Assembly: GCA_030426845.1 (NCBI GenBank)
Contig: JAUHXR010000012.1
Location: 1 to 63,207 of the forward strand
DNA length: 63,207 bases
DNA from: Polyangia bacterium
GTDB lineage: Bacteria; Myxococcota_A; Polyangia; Polyangiales; Sandaracinaceae
Reading direction: 5' to 3'
Under the pieces are notes generated by a model that was given only the letters and a program-made list of their open reading frames with translations, did no database searches and was not told where the DNA came from. The translations under genes were made by a program, and so were the position numbers. Shown here one piece after another: positions 17,583 through 26,200 of the stretch (position 1 is its first letter; every line of letters begins with the position of its first letter).

Positions 17583-18524
17583 TCAGCTCCCGCGGATGTC
17601 GCGCACCTTGGACCGCGGTCCGAACTTCGGCGGCGGGGCGCCGCCCATCGCGAGGAGCAGCAGCACCCGGCCGCGGTGCGGGCGGAACGGCTCGAGCAAC
17701 GCCAGCATCTCGTCGTCGTCGCCGCGGGCGCGCCCGGTGAGCGCGTGCACGACGACGTTGGGCAGATGGTAGTCACCCACCGGCACCGCGTCCGCGTCGC
17801 CGAACACCGCGCCGCTGACATGGGCGGTGGTCCAGGGACCGATCCCTGGCAGCGCCATCAGCTGCCGCTCGAGCGCCTCTTGCCCCTCGCGCGCGAGCCG
17901 CTCGATACGCTTCGCGCGCCGCGTGACCGTCAGGAGGATCTGGGCCCGCTTGCGCTCGATGCCGAGGGGATGGAAGTCGTAGTAGGCCAGCTCGCGGAAC
18001 CGCTCGGGCGCCGGCATGAGCCAGAGCTTCGGCCCCGGCCCGGGCACCGGCTCGCCGTAGCGAAAGACCAGCTCCTTGAACGACCGCGACGCGCCCTTGC
18101 CGGTCACCTTCTGCCCGATGATCACCGGCACGAGGTGCTCCATCGGGCGCCCCGTCCGGCCGAAGCGGAGGCCCCGGTAGCGCTCCGCGAGCGGAGCCAC
18201 GACCGGGTGATCGGTGACGAGGGTCTCGGGCGCGTCGTCCGCCCCGAGGTGAGCCGGCGCGGCCTCGAGCGCGCGCGCCGCCCCGGGTCCCCACGCCTCC
18301 ACCTCCACCTCCCGTTCGCCGCGCTGCGCGTAGCGAACCCGCGCGACGCCGTCCTCGGTGCGGAACGCGCAGTGGACCTCGCCGTCGACCGCGCGCTGGG
18401 CGGGGTCGAAGCCGAGGATGGCGGTGCGCCGCAGCGTGCGGCGGAGCGCGATCGGGCCGGGGAGGCGCACGACCCGGCGGGAAGGCTGCGTCGCCGAGGG
18501 CTCGCCGACCGAGGGCTCGGTCAC
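17583..18524 (-). CDS. AlkA-like HhH-GPD DNA glycosylase
   Basis: About 313 residues from a GTG that overlaps the upstream lipoprotein stop by 4 bases. The C-terminal half holds the helix-hairpin-helix element (LMALPGIGPWTTAHV) and then AVPVGDYHLPNVV, whose Asp sits at the catalytic position of AlkA. A Trp follows the hairpin instead of the Lys of bifunctional enzymes, so it is probably monofunctional: it would excise alkylated purines from DNA in the cytoplasm. The N-terminal ~110 residues form a less conserved domain, as in AlkA. Coupling to a secreted metalloprotease gene is unexpected and may only reflect gene packing. Confidence 0.8.
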   Translation of the reverse strand: MTEPSVGEPSATQPSRRVVRLPGPIALRRTLRRTAILGFDPAQRAVDGEVHCAFRTEDGVARVRYAQRGEREVEVEAWGPGAARALEAAPAHLGADDAPETLVTDHPVVAPLAERYRGLRFGRTGRPMEHLVPVIIGQKVTGKGASRSFKELVFRYGEPVPGPGPKLWLMPAPERFRELAYYDFHPLGIERKRAQILLTVTRRAKRIERLAREGQEALERQLMALPGIGPWTTAHVSGAVFGDADAVPVGDYHLPNVVVHALTGRARGDDDEMLALLEPFRPHRGRVLLLLAMGGAPPPKFGPRSKVRDIRGS

Positions 18525-20083
18525 TGGACGAAGTAGGCGCGCCGCATGATCTCGGCTTGCTGGGTCGAGAGCACCGGGCCGGTGCCCGCCCAGAACATCA
18601 CGTTCTCCGCGCCCGCGCCGCGGCACTCGCTCGGCAGGAGCATCAGGTCACCGTCGGTGTCGCGGTCGAGGCGGCACTCGGGCGTGTCGGGGTGCGGGTC
18701 GTTGACCGCGCCGTCCAGCTCCGAGGTGTGGAACAAGCCCATGTAGTGGCCGACCTCGTGCGCGATCACGAGGCCGAGCTCGTCCGGGGGCACCAGATCG
18801 CCGGAGATGGCGACGCCGCTGGACGCGGTGCCGGGCAGGATCTGCGCGCCGGGGATCCCCGCGGCGATGCCGAGCGCGCCCTCGATCGAGCGGACGAAGA
18901 ACACGTGGACCGCGGGCCGGTTCGCGCCCGCGGTGAGCCGCCACAGCTCGGGCAGCTCGGTCGGGAAGCCGAGCGGCGAGGCGCGGTCCTCGAGCACCCC
19001 GAGGCGACGGCGCAGGTCACCCACCACCTCGTGCACGCGCACGTCGCCGACCCGCAGGCCCACCGGCTCGAGGATCGTCCGCGCGAGGGAGACCGCGCGG
19101 CGCAGCTCCGGCGGGACCGCGCCGCCGGTCGTGGTGAGGCCGCCGCCGCCCACCAGGTAGAAGTCGATGTCGAAGACGCCGGTCGACCCGGTGCGCTCGG
19201 CCTCGAAACGCTCGACCGGGCTCGCCGCGCCCGCCGCGAGCTCGAAGATCATCCCGCCGCTCGGCCGGGGCGTGCGCAGGCCGTTCGGGTACATCGCGGT
19301 CAAGAGGTCTTCACCCACCGTCGCCGCGCCCACGCCCCAGCTCGGCGCCGGGTCGCCCGGGACGCCTCGGGCGCTGTCGTAGAGGATCGTCCCGTCGGGC
19401 GCGCGCACGGCGAGGAAGAACGGGATGGTGGACGGATTGGTCAGCCACACGAAGAAGCGGTCGCGCGAGGGGAGCGGCGCGCGGACGAAGGTGCTCGTGG
19501 CCGTCGACAGCGGCTCGTTCATGAGCGGCCCGGTCGCCTGGACGGAGTCGGGGGCCACGATCAGCGCGGTGCAGGCGTTGAGCGGCTGCATCGCGTCGGC
19601 GGCGGTCCGGGCGTAGACCTGCCTGCAACGTTCATTGCTGCCGCAGTCGCTGTCCACGACGCACGGCCGGACGCAGACCCCGGCGGCCGCGCAGAGCCCG
19701 CGGCCGCACTGCGCGCCCGTGTTGCAGAGCTCGCCGAGCGCGCCAGCGCCGTCGTCGACGCCGCACACGAGCGGGTGCGGCGCGGTGTCGACCGCCGCGA
19801 AGTCGCTCGGGCTGCGGCACACCGCGTCGCCGCAGTCGAGGTCGCGGCGGCAGGTCGTGCCGGGCGGGCCGGCGTCGCGCCGCGGGGGCCCCGCGTCGGG
19901 GAGCGCCGGCGGGCCGGCGTCTCGCGCGGGTGGGCCGGCGTCGCGCCCGGGGGTGCCCCCCGCGTCCTCGCGCGGCGCCGCCTCGAGGCTGGTCCGCGCG
20001 CCGCAGCCGGTGACCGTCACCGCGACGAGGGCGGCGAGCGCGAGGGTACGACGCGAGGTGAGCGGAGGCGCGGGTCGGGGCAC
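18521..20083 (-). CDS. metzincin-type metalloprotease lipoprotein
   Basis: About 520 residues. I place the start at the GTG at 20083, because the ATG 12 codons upstream would lie only 7 bases from the divergent start at 20127. The signal LALAALVAVTVTGC is followed by a long RDAGPP spacer repeated four to five times and a Cys-rich region (about ten Cys in ~70 residues). The catalytic zinc site is HEVGHYMGLFH (His442, Glu443, His446, His452), and a Met-turn candidate lies in ENVMFWAG near the C-terminus, the layout of M43/pappalysin-like or related metzincins. It is probably a surface-anchored protease. Confidence 0.82.
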   Translation of the reverse strand: MPRPAPPLTSRRTLALAALVAVTVTGCGARTSLEAAPREDAGGTPGRDAGPPARDAGPPALPDAGPPRRDAGPPGTTCRRDLDCGDAVCRSPSDFAAVDTAPHPLVCGVDDGAGALGELCNTGAQCGRGLCAAAGVCVRPCVVDSDCGSNERCRQVYARTAADAMQPLNACTALIVAPDSVQATGPLMNEPLSTATSTFVRAPLPSRDRFFVWLTNPSTIPFFLAVRAPDGTILYDSARGVPGDPAPSWGVGAATVGEDLLTAMYPNGLRTPRPSGGMIFELAAGAASPVERFEAERTGSTGVFDIDFYLVGGGGLTTTGGAVPPELRRAVSLARTILEPVGLRVGDVRVHEVVGDLRRRLGVLEDRASPLGFPTELPELWRLTAGANRPAVHVFFVRSIEGALGIAAGIPGAQILPGTASSGVAISGDLVPPDELGLVIAHEVGHYMGLFHTSELDGAVNDPHPDTPECRLDRDTDGDLMLLPSECRGAGAENVMFWAGTGPVLSTQQAEIMRRAYFVQ

Positions 20084-20126
20084 CGGAGGGTTATACGGCG
20101 CGGCGGGTTCGAGTACCATCGACCGG

Positions 20127-20618
20127 GTGACCGACGCCGGACGCTGCGACGAGTGTGGGGCGCCCCGGACCGCGGGCCTCGTGGCGTGCTCCTACTGCGA
20201 CGCGCCCTACCCCGGCATGCCCGACGGCGTGTCCTGCCCGAAGTGCGGCGACGAGAACATGGCCAGCCGGCCCCGCTGCGCGCGATGCGCCGCGTCGCTC
20301 AAGCGGAGCTGCCTCTTCTGCGCCATGACCAGCTCGGTCGGGCTCGCGGCCTGCGGGCACTGCGGCGAGCTGTTCGAGGGGGCCGAGCAGCGCAAGGCCG
20401 AGCGCGACGAGCAGCTCCGTCAGCAGCAGCTCCTCGGGCTCGCGGTGCAGGGGCTCGGCGTCCTCGGCCAGGTGGCGGCCGGCTCCGGCGGCGCGCGCGG
20501 TGCGTTCGGGAACGGCGCTCCAGCGAGCAAGGGCGCGCCGAGCAAGGGCGGCGCGGGCGGCGGGTTGTTCGGCGAGATCTGGGACGATCTCTCCGACGCC
20601 GCGATGGGCAAGAAATAG
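20127..20618 (+). CDS. double zinc-ribbon protein
   Basis: About 163 residues from a GTG start; the frame is open upstream but there lies antisense to the protease gene. It has a run of CxxC knuckles: CDECG, CSYCD, CPKCG, CARC, CLFC and CGHCG, enough for three zinc ribbons. An Arg/Gln/Glu-rich helix (EQRKAERDEQLRQQQ) follows, then a Gly/Ala-rich segment that may insert in a membrane (GLAVQGLGVLGQVAAG). No enzyme motif. It starts 43 bases from the divergent protease gene and ends 26 bases before tmcA, with which it may be co-transcribed. Its function is unknown; protein or nucleic-acid binding is plausible. Confidence 0.75.
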   Translation: MTDAGRCDECGAPRTAGLVACSYCDAPYPGMPDGVSCPKCGDENMASRPRCARCAASLKRSCLFCAMTSSVGLAACGHCGELFEGAEQRKAERDEQLRQQQLLGLAVQGLGVLGQVAAGSGGARGAFGNGAPASKGAPSKGGAGGGLFGEIWDDLSDAAMGKK

Positions 20619-20644
20619 CCCCGCGCCACCGGCGCTGGGTCGCC

Positions 20645-22615
20645 TTGCGCGGCACCCCCGACGAGACCCGCGCGCGCGCCGCGGACCTCGTGCGGGCGCA
20701 ACGCGACGTGCTCTGGGTCTCGGCGCGCGATCCAGGCGCGACCCCACCGCCCGAGGTCAAGCGCGAGCTCGGCCGGTCCTACGACGCGGTCGTGCTCGAC
20801 CTCCACGACGCGCTCGACGCGGACGTGATCGGTCAGAGCCACGGCCTCGTCTGGGGCGGCGGCGCGCTGGTGATGCGGCTGCCTCCGGCCGGCGAGGCGC
20901 CTTCCGAGGCGCGCGCCCGGCTCGTGGTGGAGCCGTTCGTCGCGGCCGACGTGGGGCTCCGCTTCTTCGCACGCGTCGAGCGGGTCTTCGGACGCGCTCC
21001 GCCTTCCGGGGCGGCGCCGGACGCCCCCCTCCCGCCGGCGACCCGGGTCGAGCGGGGGACATCGGAACAGGCCGAGGTCGCCGACGTGCTCGCGCGGGCG
21101 CTGCGCGCGCGTGAGCCGCAGCTCGCGGCGCTCCTCAGCGATCGCGGCCGCGGCAAGTCGAGCGCGCTCGGCCTCGCGCTTCGCAACCACCCCGGCCAGG
21201 TCGCGGTCTGCGCGGGTCAGGCCGAGTCCACGAGCGAGATCTTCCGCTTCGCCTTCGGCGATCCGCGCGTGCGCCGCGAGGGTCGCGTGCGCTTCGTGCC
21301 GCCCGCCGAGCTCGCCCACGCCGACACCCGCTACGACGCGATCGTGATCGACGAGGCGGCCCAGCTCCCGGTGCCGCGGCTGCGCGAGATCACCGCGCGT
21401 CACGCGTCGACCACGATCGCCTTCGCGAGCACCGCGCGCGGCTACGAGGGCACCGGGCGGGGGTTCGTCCTGCGCTTCCTCGCGCAGCTCCGCGCCGACC
21501 CACGCCCGCTCCGCGAGCTGCGCCTCGACGCTCCCATCCGCTGGTCGGCCGGCGATCCGCTCGAGCGCGCGGTGTTCGACGCCCTGCTCCTCGACGCCCA
21601 GCCGGCGCCCGCCCCCGCGCAGCCCGCGGCCGCGCTGACCCACGCGGTCCTCGACAAGGACGCGCTCGCGCGCGACGAGGCGCGCCTGCGTGAGCTCTTC
21701 GGGCTCCTCGTGCACGCGCACTACCGGACCACACCGTCGGACCTGCACCGGCTGCTCGACGCGCCCAACCTCCGGGTCCACGCGCTGCTCGACGGCGCGC
21801 GCGTGGTCGCGGCGTCGCTCGTCGCGCTCGAGGGCGGCCTCGACCCGGAGCGCTGCGCGGCGCTGGCGCGAGGCGCCGCCCGCATCCGCGGCCACGCGCT
21901 CCCCGACACCCTCGTCTGCCACTCGGGCCGCGTCGACGCGGGGTCGCTCCGCATGATCCGCAGCGTCCGCATCGCGGTGCACCCGGACGCCCGCCGCCGC
22001 GGGCTCGGGCGCGCGCTCGTCGATCACGTCCACGCGACCTACGCGCCCGATCTGTTCGGGACGGTGTTCGGGGCGACCGCCGAGCTCCTCGCGTTCCGCC
22101 GGCAGAGCGGCTACGCGCTCGTCCGCGTCGGCGCCTCGCGGGGGACCCGCACCGGCGAGCCCGCGGCGGTGATGCTGCGCCCGGTGACCCCGGCGGCGCG
22201 CGCGCTCGTCGCCGACCTGCGGGCCGACCTCGCGCGCGACCTGCCGCTCCAGCGCGCGCTGCTCGCGGGCGAGCTGGCCCTCGACCCCGCCCTCGAGGCC
22301 GCGCTCGCGGAGGGGCTCCCGCCGCCCGCGCCCCTCGACGACGCGCGGCTGGAGGCGATCGTGCGCGCCTACGTCGGCGGCCCGCGCCCGTTCGAGGCCG
22401 CGGCCTACGCGGTGAGCGCGTTCGTCGAGCGGCACGCCGACGCGCTGGACGGCCTCGACGGCGCCGCGCTGATCGAGGCCCGGGTCCGCCAGCGCGCGAG
22501 CTGGGCGGAGGCCGCGCGCGTCGCCGGCTTCCCCTCGGTCCCGGCCGCCATGCGCGCCCTCCGCCGCGCGGTGCGCGCGCTCGCGGTGCGCGCCGGGGGC
22601 TACCCGCCCGAGTAG
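20645..22615 (+). CDS. tmcA: tRNA(Met) cytidine acetyltransferase
   Basis: About 656 residues, close to the 671 of the E. coli enzyme, which uses acetyl-CoA and ATP to make N4-acetylcytidine in the elongator tRNA(Met) anticodon. The order matches: an N-terminal domain (SYDAVVLDLHDALDAD), a helicase-like ATPase with Walker A DRGRGKSSALG and Walker B VIDEAAQLPVP, a GNAT acetyltransferase core (RIAVHPDARRRGLGRALVDH), and a C-terminal helical tRNA-binding part. No ATG is available at the right place: the TTG at 20645 gives the best length, a GTG at 20690 is the alternative, and neither has a clear ribosome binding site. The 3' end overlaps the convergent zinc-ribbon gene by 16 bases. Confidence 0.9.
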   Translation: MRGTPDETRARAADLVRAQRDVLWVSARDPGATPPPEVKRELGRSYDAVVLDLHDALDADVIGQSHGLVWGGGALVMRLPPAGEAPSEARARLVVEPFVAADVGLRFFARVERVFGRAPPSGAAPDAPLPPATRVERGTSEQAEVADVLARALRAREPQLAALLSDRGRGKSSALGLALRNHPGQVAVCAGQAESTSEIFRFAFGDPRVRREGRVRFVPPAELAHADTRYDAIVIDEAAQLPVPRLREITARHASTTIAFASTARGYEGTGRGFVLRFLAQLRADPRPLRELRLDAPIRWSAGDPLERAVFDALLLDAQPAPAPAQPAAALTHAVLDKDALARDEARLRELFGLLVHAHYRTTPSDLHRLLDAPNLRVHALLDGARVVAASLVALEGGLDPERCAALARGAARIRGHALPDTLVCHSGRVDAGSLRMIRSVRIAVHPDARRRGLGRALVDHVHATYAPDLFGTVFGATAELLAFRRQSGYALVRVGASRGTRTGEPAAVMLRPVTPAARALVADLRADLARDLPLQRALLAGELALDPALEAALAEGLPPPAPLDDARLEAIVRAYVGGPRPFEAAAYAVSAFVERHADALDGLDGAALIEARVRQRASWAEAARVAGFPSVPAAMRALRRAVRALAVRAGGYPPE

Positions 22616-23154
22616 CAGCCCTGGCAGCGCAGAGCGCCGTCCCCGTCGAAGTAGGTCTCGGCCTGCGGCACGACCGCGCCGCACCCGGAGCAGGTCGCGG
22701 TGCGCGGCGGAGGGGCGGCCTCGACCGGAGCGCCGCCCCGATACGGGCCGCCCACCAGCGCGCCTTGCAGCGCGAGCGAGCGACCGCAGTAGAGGCAGAC
22801 CTCACGCTGCGGGTTCACGTAGTGGTTGCAGTGGGCGCACCGCGGCGCCTCGGCCCACGCCTCGCCGCTCATCCGCCCATCCTCCCGCCCGTCGAGCAGG
22901 TCGAGCTGCTGCACGAGCACCTCGAGCTCCTCACGGGTCGCCAGCTGCTTGGTCTCGATCACGGAGACCAGCGCGTTGCAGAGGAGCTGGAGCTGATCGC
23001 AGCGCGCCTCCAACGCGGACACCCGGGCGGCCTGCGCCTTGTGACGCAGCTCGGCGTCGAGCGACGAGGCGGCCAGCTCGCGCAGATCGCGCCGCTGCTT
23101 GTACTCGCTGTCGAACCAGAAGTCCGGGTTGAACTGGTCTTCGAAGAACCCCAT
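22600..23154 (-). CDS. coiled-coil, twin zinc-ribbon protein
   Basis: 184 residues. Residues ~15-95 are strongly helical with heptad-like Leu/Ala and many charges (LQLLCNALVSVIETKQLATR). A first ribbon follows, CAHC...CLYC, then a Gly/Pro/Ala linker, and a second ribbon CSGC...CQGC at the C-terminus. No known domain beyond the ribbons. The protein may oligomerise through the helix. It is convergent with tmcA (16-base overlap) and divergent from the polyketide synthase gene (70 bases), so its promoter region is shared with the latter. With the gene at 20127 it brackets tmcA by zinc-ribbon genes. Confidence 0.75.
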   Translation of the reverse strand: MGFFEDQFNPDFWFDSEYKQRRDLRELAASSLDAELRHKAQAARVSALEARCDQLQLLCNALVSVIETKQLATREELEVLVQQLDLLDGREDGRMSGEAWAEAPRCAHCNHYVNPQREVCLYCGRSLALQGALVGGPYRGGAPVEAAPPPRTATCSGCGAVVPQAETYFDGDGALRCQGCYSGG

Positions 23155-23224
23155 CGGCCACGCCTCCGTGGCGCGAGCTTAGCGCCGTTGACCGGCCGCG
23201 AAGCGACTACCATGCTGCGGCACC

Positions 23225-26200
23225 GTGTCGGACGAGTACGAGATCTTCGAGTCGGACATCGCGATCGTGGGCATGAGCGCGCGCCTCCCCGGCGCGTCCA
23301 GCCCCGACGCCTACTGGGACAACCTCGCGCGAGGCGTCGAGTCGATCCGCCGCTACGCGGACGAGGAGCTGATCGCGGCCGGCGTCCGCGAGGCGGAGCT
23401 GCGCGACAAGCGCTACGTGCCCGTCGGCGCGCCGCTCGACGGGATGGAGATGTTCGACGGCGAGTTCTTCGGGTTCAGCCCGAAGGAGTCGGCGATCATG
23501 GATCCGCAGCACCGCCACTTCCTCGAGTGCTGCTGGGAGGCCCTCGAGCACGCCGCGCACCCGCCGGAGACCTTCGAGGGCCCGATCGGCGTCTACGCCG
23601 GCTGCGGCATGGGGAGCTACTTCTACTTCAACCTCTGCACGCGCCCGGAGCTGGTGCGCGACGTGGGGATGTTCCTGCTGCGCCACACCGGCAACGACAA
23701 GGACTTCCTCGCCACGCGCGCGAGCTACCTGCTCGACCTGCGCGGGCCCGCGATCGGGGTGCAGACCGCGTGCTCCACCTCGCTCGTCGCGGCCCACCTG
23801 GCGTGCCAGTCGCTCATCTCGCGCGAGTGCGACATGGCGCTCGCGGGCGGGGTGACGATCGAGCTGCCCCACCGCCGCGGCTACCACTACCAGGAGGGCG
23901 AGATCCTCTCCCCGACCGGGCACTGCCACGCGTTCGACCACCGCGCGCAGGGGACGATCTTCGGCTCGGGCGCGGGCGTCGTGGTCCTGCGGCGGCTCGA
24001 GGACGCGCTCGACGACGGCGACGTGATCCACGCGGTGATCCGCGGCTCGGCCGTCAACAACGACGGCTCGTCCAAGGTGAACTACCTCGCGCCGAGCGTG
24101 GACGGCCAGGCGACTTGCATGGTCGAGGCCTACAACGTCTGCGAGGTCGACCCGCGCACCATCGAGTACATCGAGTGCCACGGCACGGGCACCTACCTCG
24201 GCGACCCCATCGAGGTGGAGGCGCTCACCCAGGCCTTCCGCACCGCGACGGAGGACCGCGGCTTCTGCCACATCGGCTCCGTGAAGACGAACATCGGCCA
24301 CCTCGACACCGCGGCCGGCGTGGCGAGCCTCATCAAGGCGAGCCTCGCGCTCAAGCACGCGACCATCCCCAAGTCGCTCAACTTCGAGGCGCCGAACCCG
24401 ACGATCGACTTCGCCGGCTCGCCCTTCGTCGTCGCGACGGAGACCAAGCCGTGGCCGAGCCCCGCGGGTCACCCGCGCCGCGCGGCCGTCAACTCGCTCG
24501 GGGTCGGCGGCACCAATGCGCACGTCGTCTTGCAGGAGCCTCCCGCGCTCGGCTCGGGCGGCGAGGCGACCCGCGAGCACCAGCTCCTCTGCCTGAGCGC
24601 GAAGACCGGCGCGAGCCTCGACGGCGGCTCGCGGCGGCTGGCCGCGCACCTGCGCGCGCACCCGGAGCAACACCTCGCGGACGTCGCCTGGACGCTGCGG
24701 CACGGCCGCCGGCAGATGGAGCGGCGCCGGGTGGTCGCGGCCGCGAGCCACGAGGAGGCCGCGCGGCTGCTCGACGAGGCCGATCCCCGGCGCGTCTTCA
24801 CCCACCTCGCGCCCGAGCGCTGCACCACCGTGTTCCTCATGCCGGGCGGCGGCGCGCAGTACCCCGGGATGGCCAGGGACCTCTACGCGCGCGAGCCGGT
24901 GTTCAAGGAGCACCTCGACCGCGGCCTCGGCCTGCTGAAGGAGCGCCACGGCATCGATCTCGCGCCGATGCTCTTCAGCGACGCTTCGGACGAGGCTGCC
25001 AGCGAGGCGGTCGAGGCCGAGCTCGACCGGATGCCGCACCAGCTGCCAGCCATCTTCCTCGTCAGCGTGGCGATGGCGCGCCTCCTCGAGAGCTGGGGCG
25101 TCGTCCCCGACGCGCTGCTCGGGCACAGCCTCGGCGCGAACACCGCGGCCCACCTCGCCGGCGTCATGAGCTTCGAGGACTGCCTCGGGCTCGTGGTCCT
25201 GCGCGGCCAGCTGTTCGAGCGGACGGCGCCCGGCGCGATGCTGAGCGTGGATCTCCCCCCCGAGCAGCTCCGCCCGCTGATGAGCGACGACCTCGATCTC
25301 GCGGTCGTCAACGCGCCGGAGTCCTGCGTCGTCTCCGGGCCGCCCGAGGCGATCGACGCCCTCGCGGCCAACCTCGAGGCGATGGACGACGTGGAGGCGC
25401 GGCGCCTCGCGATCCCGACCGCGGCCCACAGCCGGCTGCTCGACCCGATCCTCGACGAGTTCGGCGCCTACCTTCGGGGCATCCGGCTCTCGAAGCCGAA
25501 GATCCCGTTCCTCTGCAACACGAGCGGCACCTGGATCACCGACGCGCAGGCCACGAGCCCTGACTACTGGGTCCAGCACCTCCGCGGCACCGTGCGCTTC
25601 GCCGACAACGTCGCGACCGTGCTCGCGTCGGGCAACCGCGTCCTCGTCGAGTGCGGCCCGGGCCGCGCGCTCAGCTCGCTCACCCGCGCGCACGGCGACT
25701 TCACCAAGGGGACGCACAACGCGTTCCCCTCGATCCGCCACCGCGACCAGGACGTGGACGACGTCGCCTACTTCACCTCCGCGCTCGGGCGGGTGTGGGC
25801 GAGCGGCGGGAGCCTCGACTGGGACCGGATGTGGCCCGACGAGGAGCGCGTCCGCGTCGAGCTGCCGACCTACGCGTGGACGCACAAGCCGTTCTTCATC
25901 GAGCCCGGCAAGGTGCAGGTCGAGGAGGAGAGCCTCGACGTCGCGCGCCTCGAGGACCTCGAGGCCTGGGGCTGGCAGCCGCGGTGGCGCCCGGCGCTGC
26001 CCGATCCGCAGCCGGCCGGCCCGCGCCACACGTGGCTGATCTTCATGGACGCGGGCGGCGTGGGGCGCCGGCTCGAGGCGCGGCTGCGCGCGCGCGGCGA
26101 CAAGGTCGTGAGCGTCTACGAGGGCGACGCCTACGCGCGGCGGAGCGAGAACGAGTACGCCCTGAGCCCCGAGCGGGGCAAGGAAGGCTACGCGGCGCTC

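Noticed and set aside
18557-20644. Upstream extension of the tmcA frame by nearly 700 codons
   Set aside because: That part is antisense to the metzincin and out of frame with the zinc-ribbon gene; TmcA similarity begins only near 20645.
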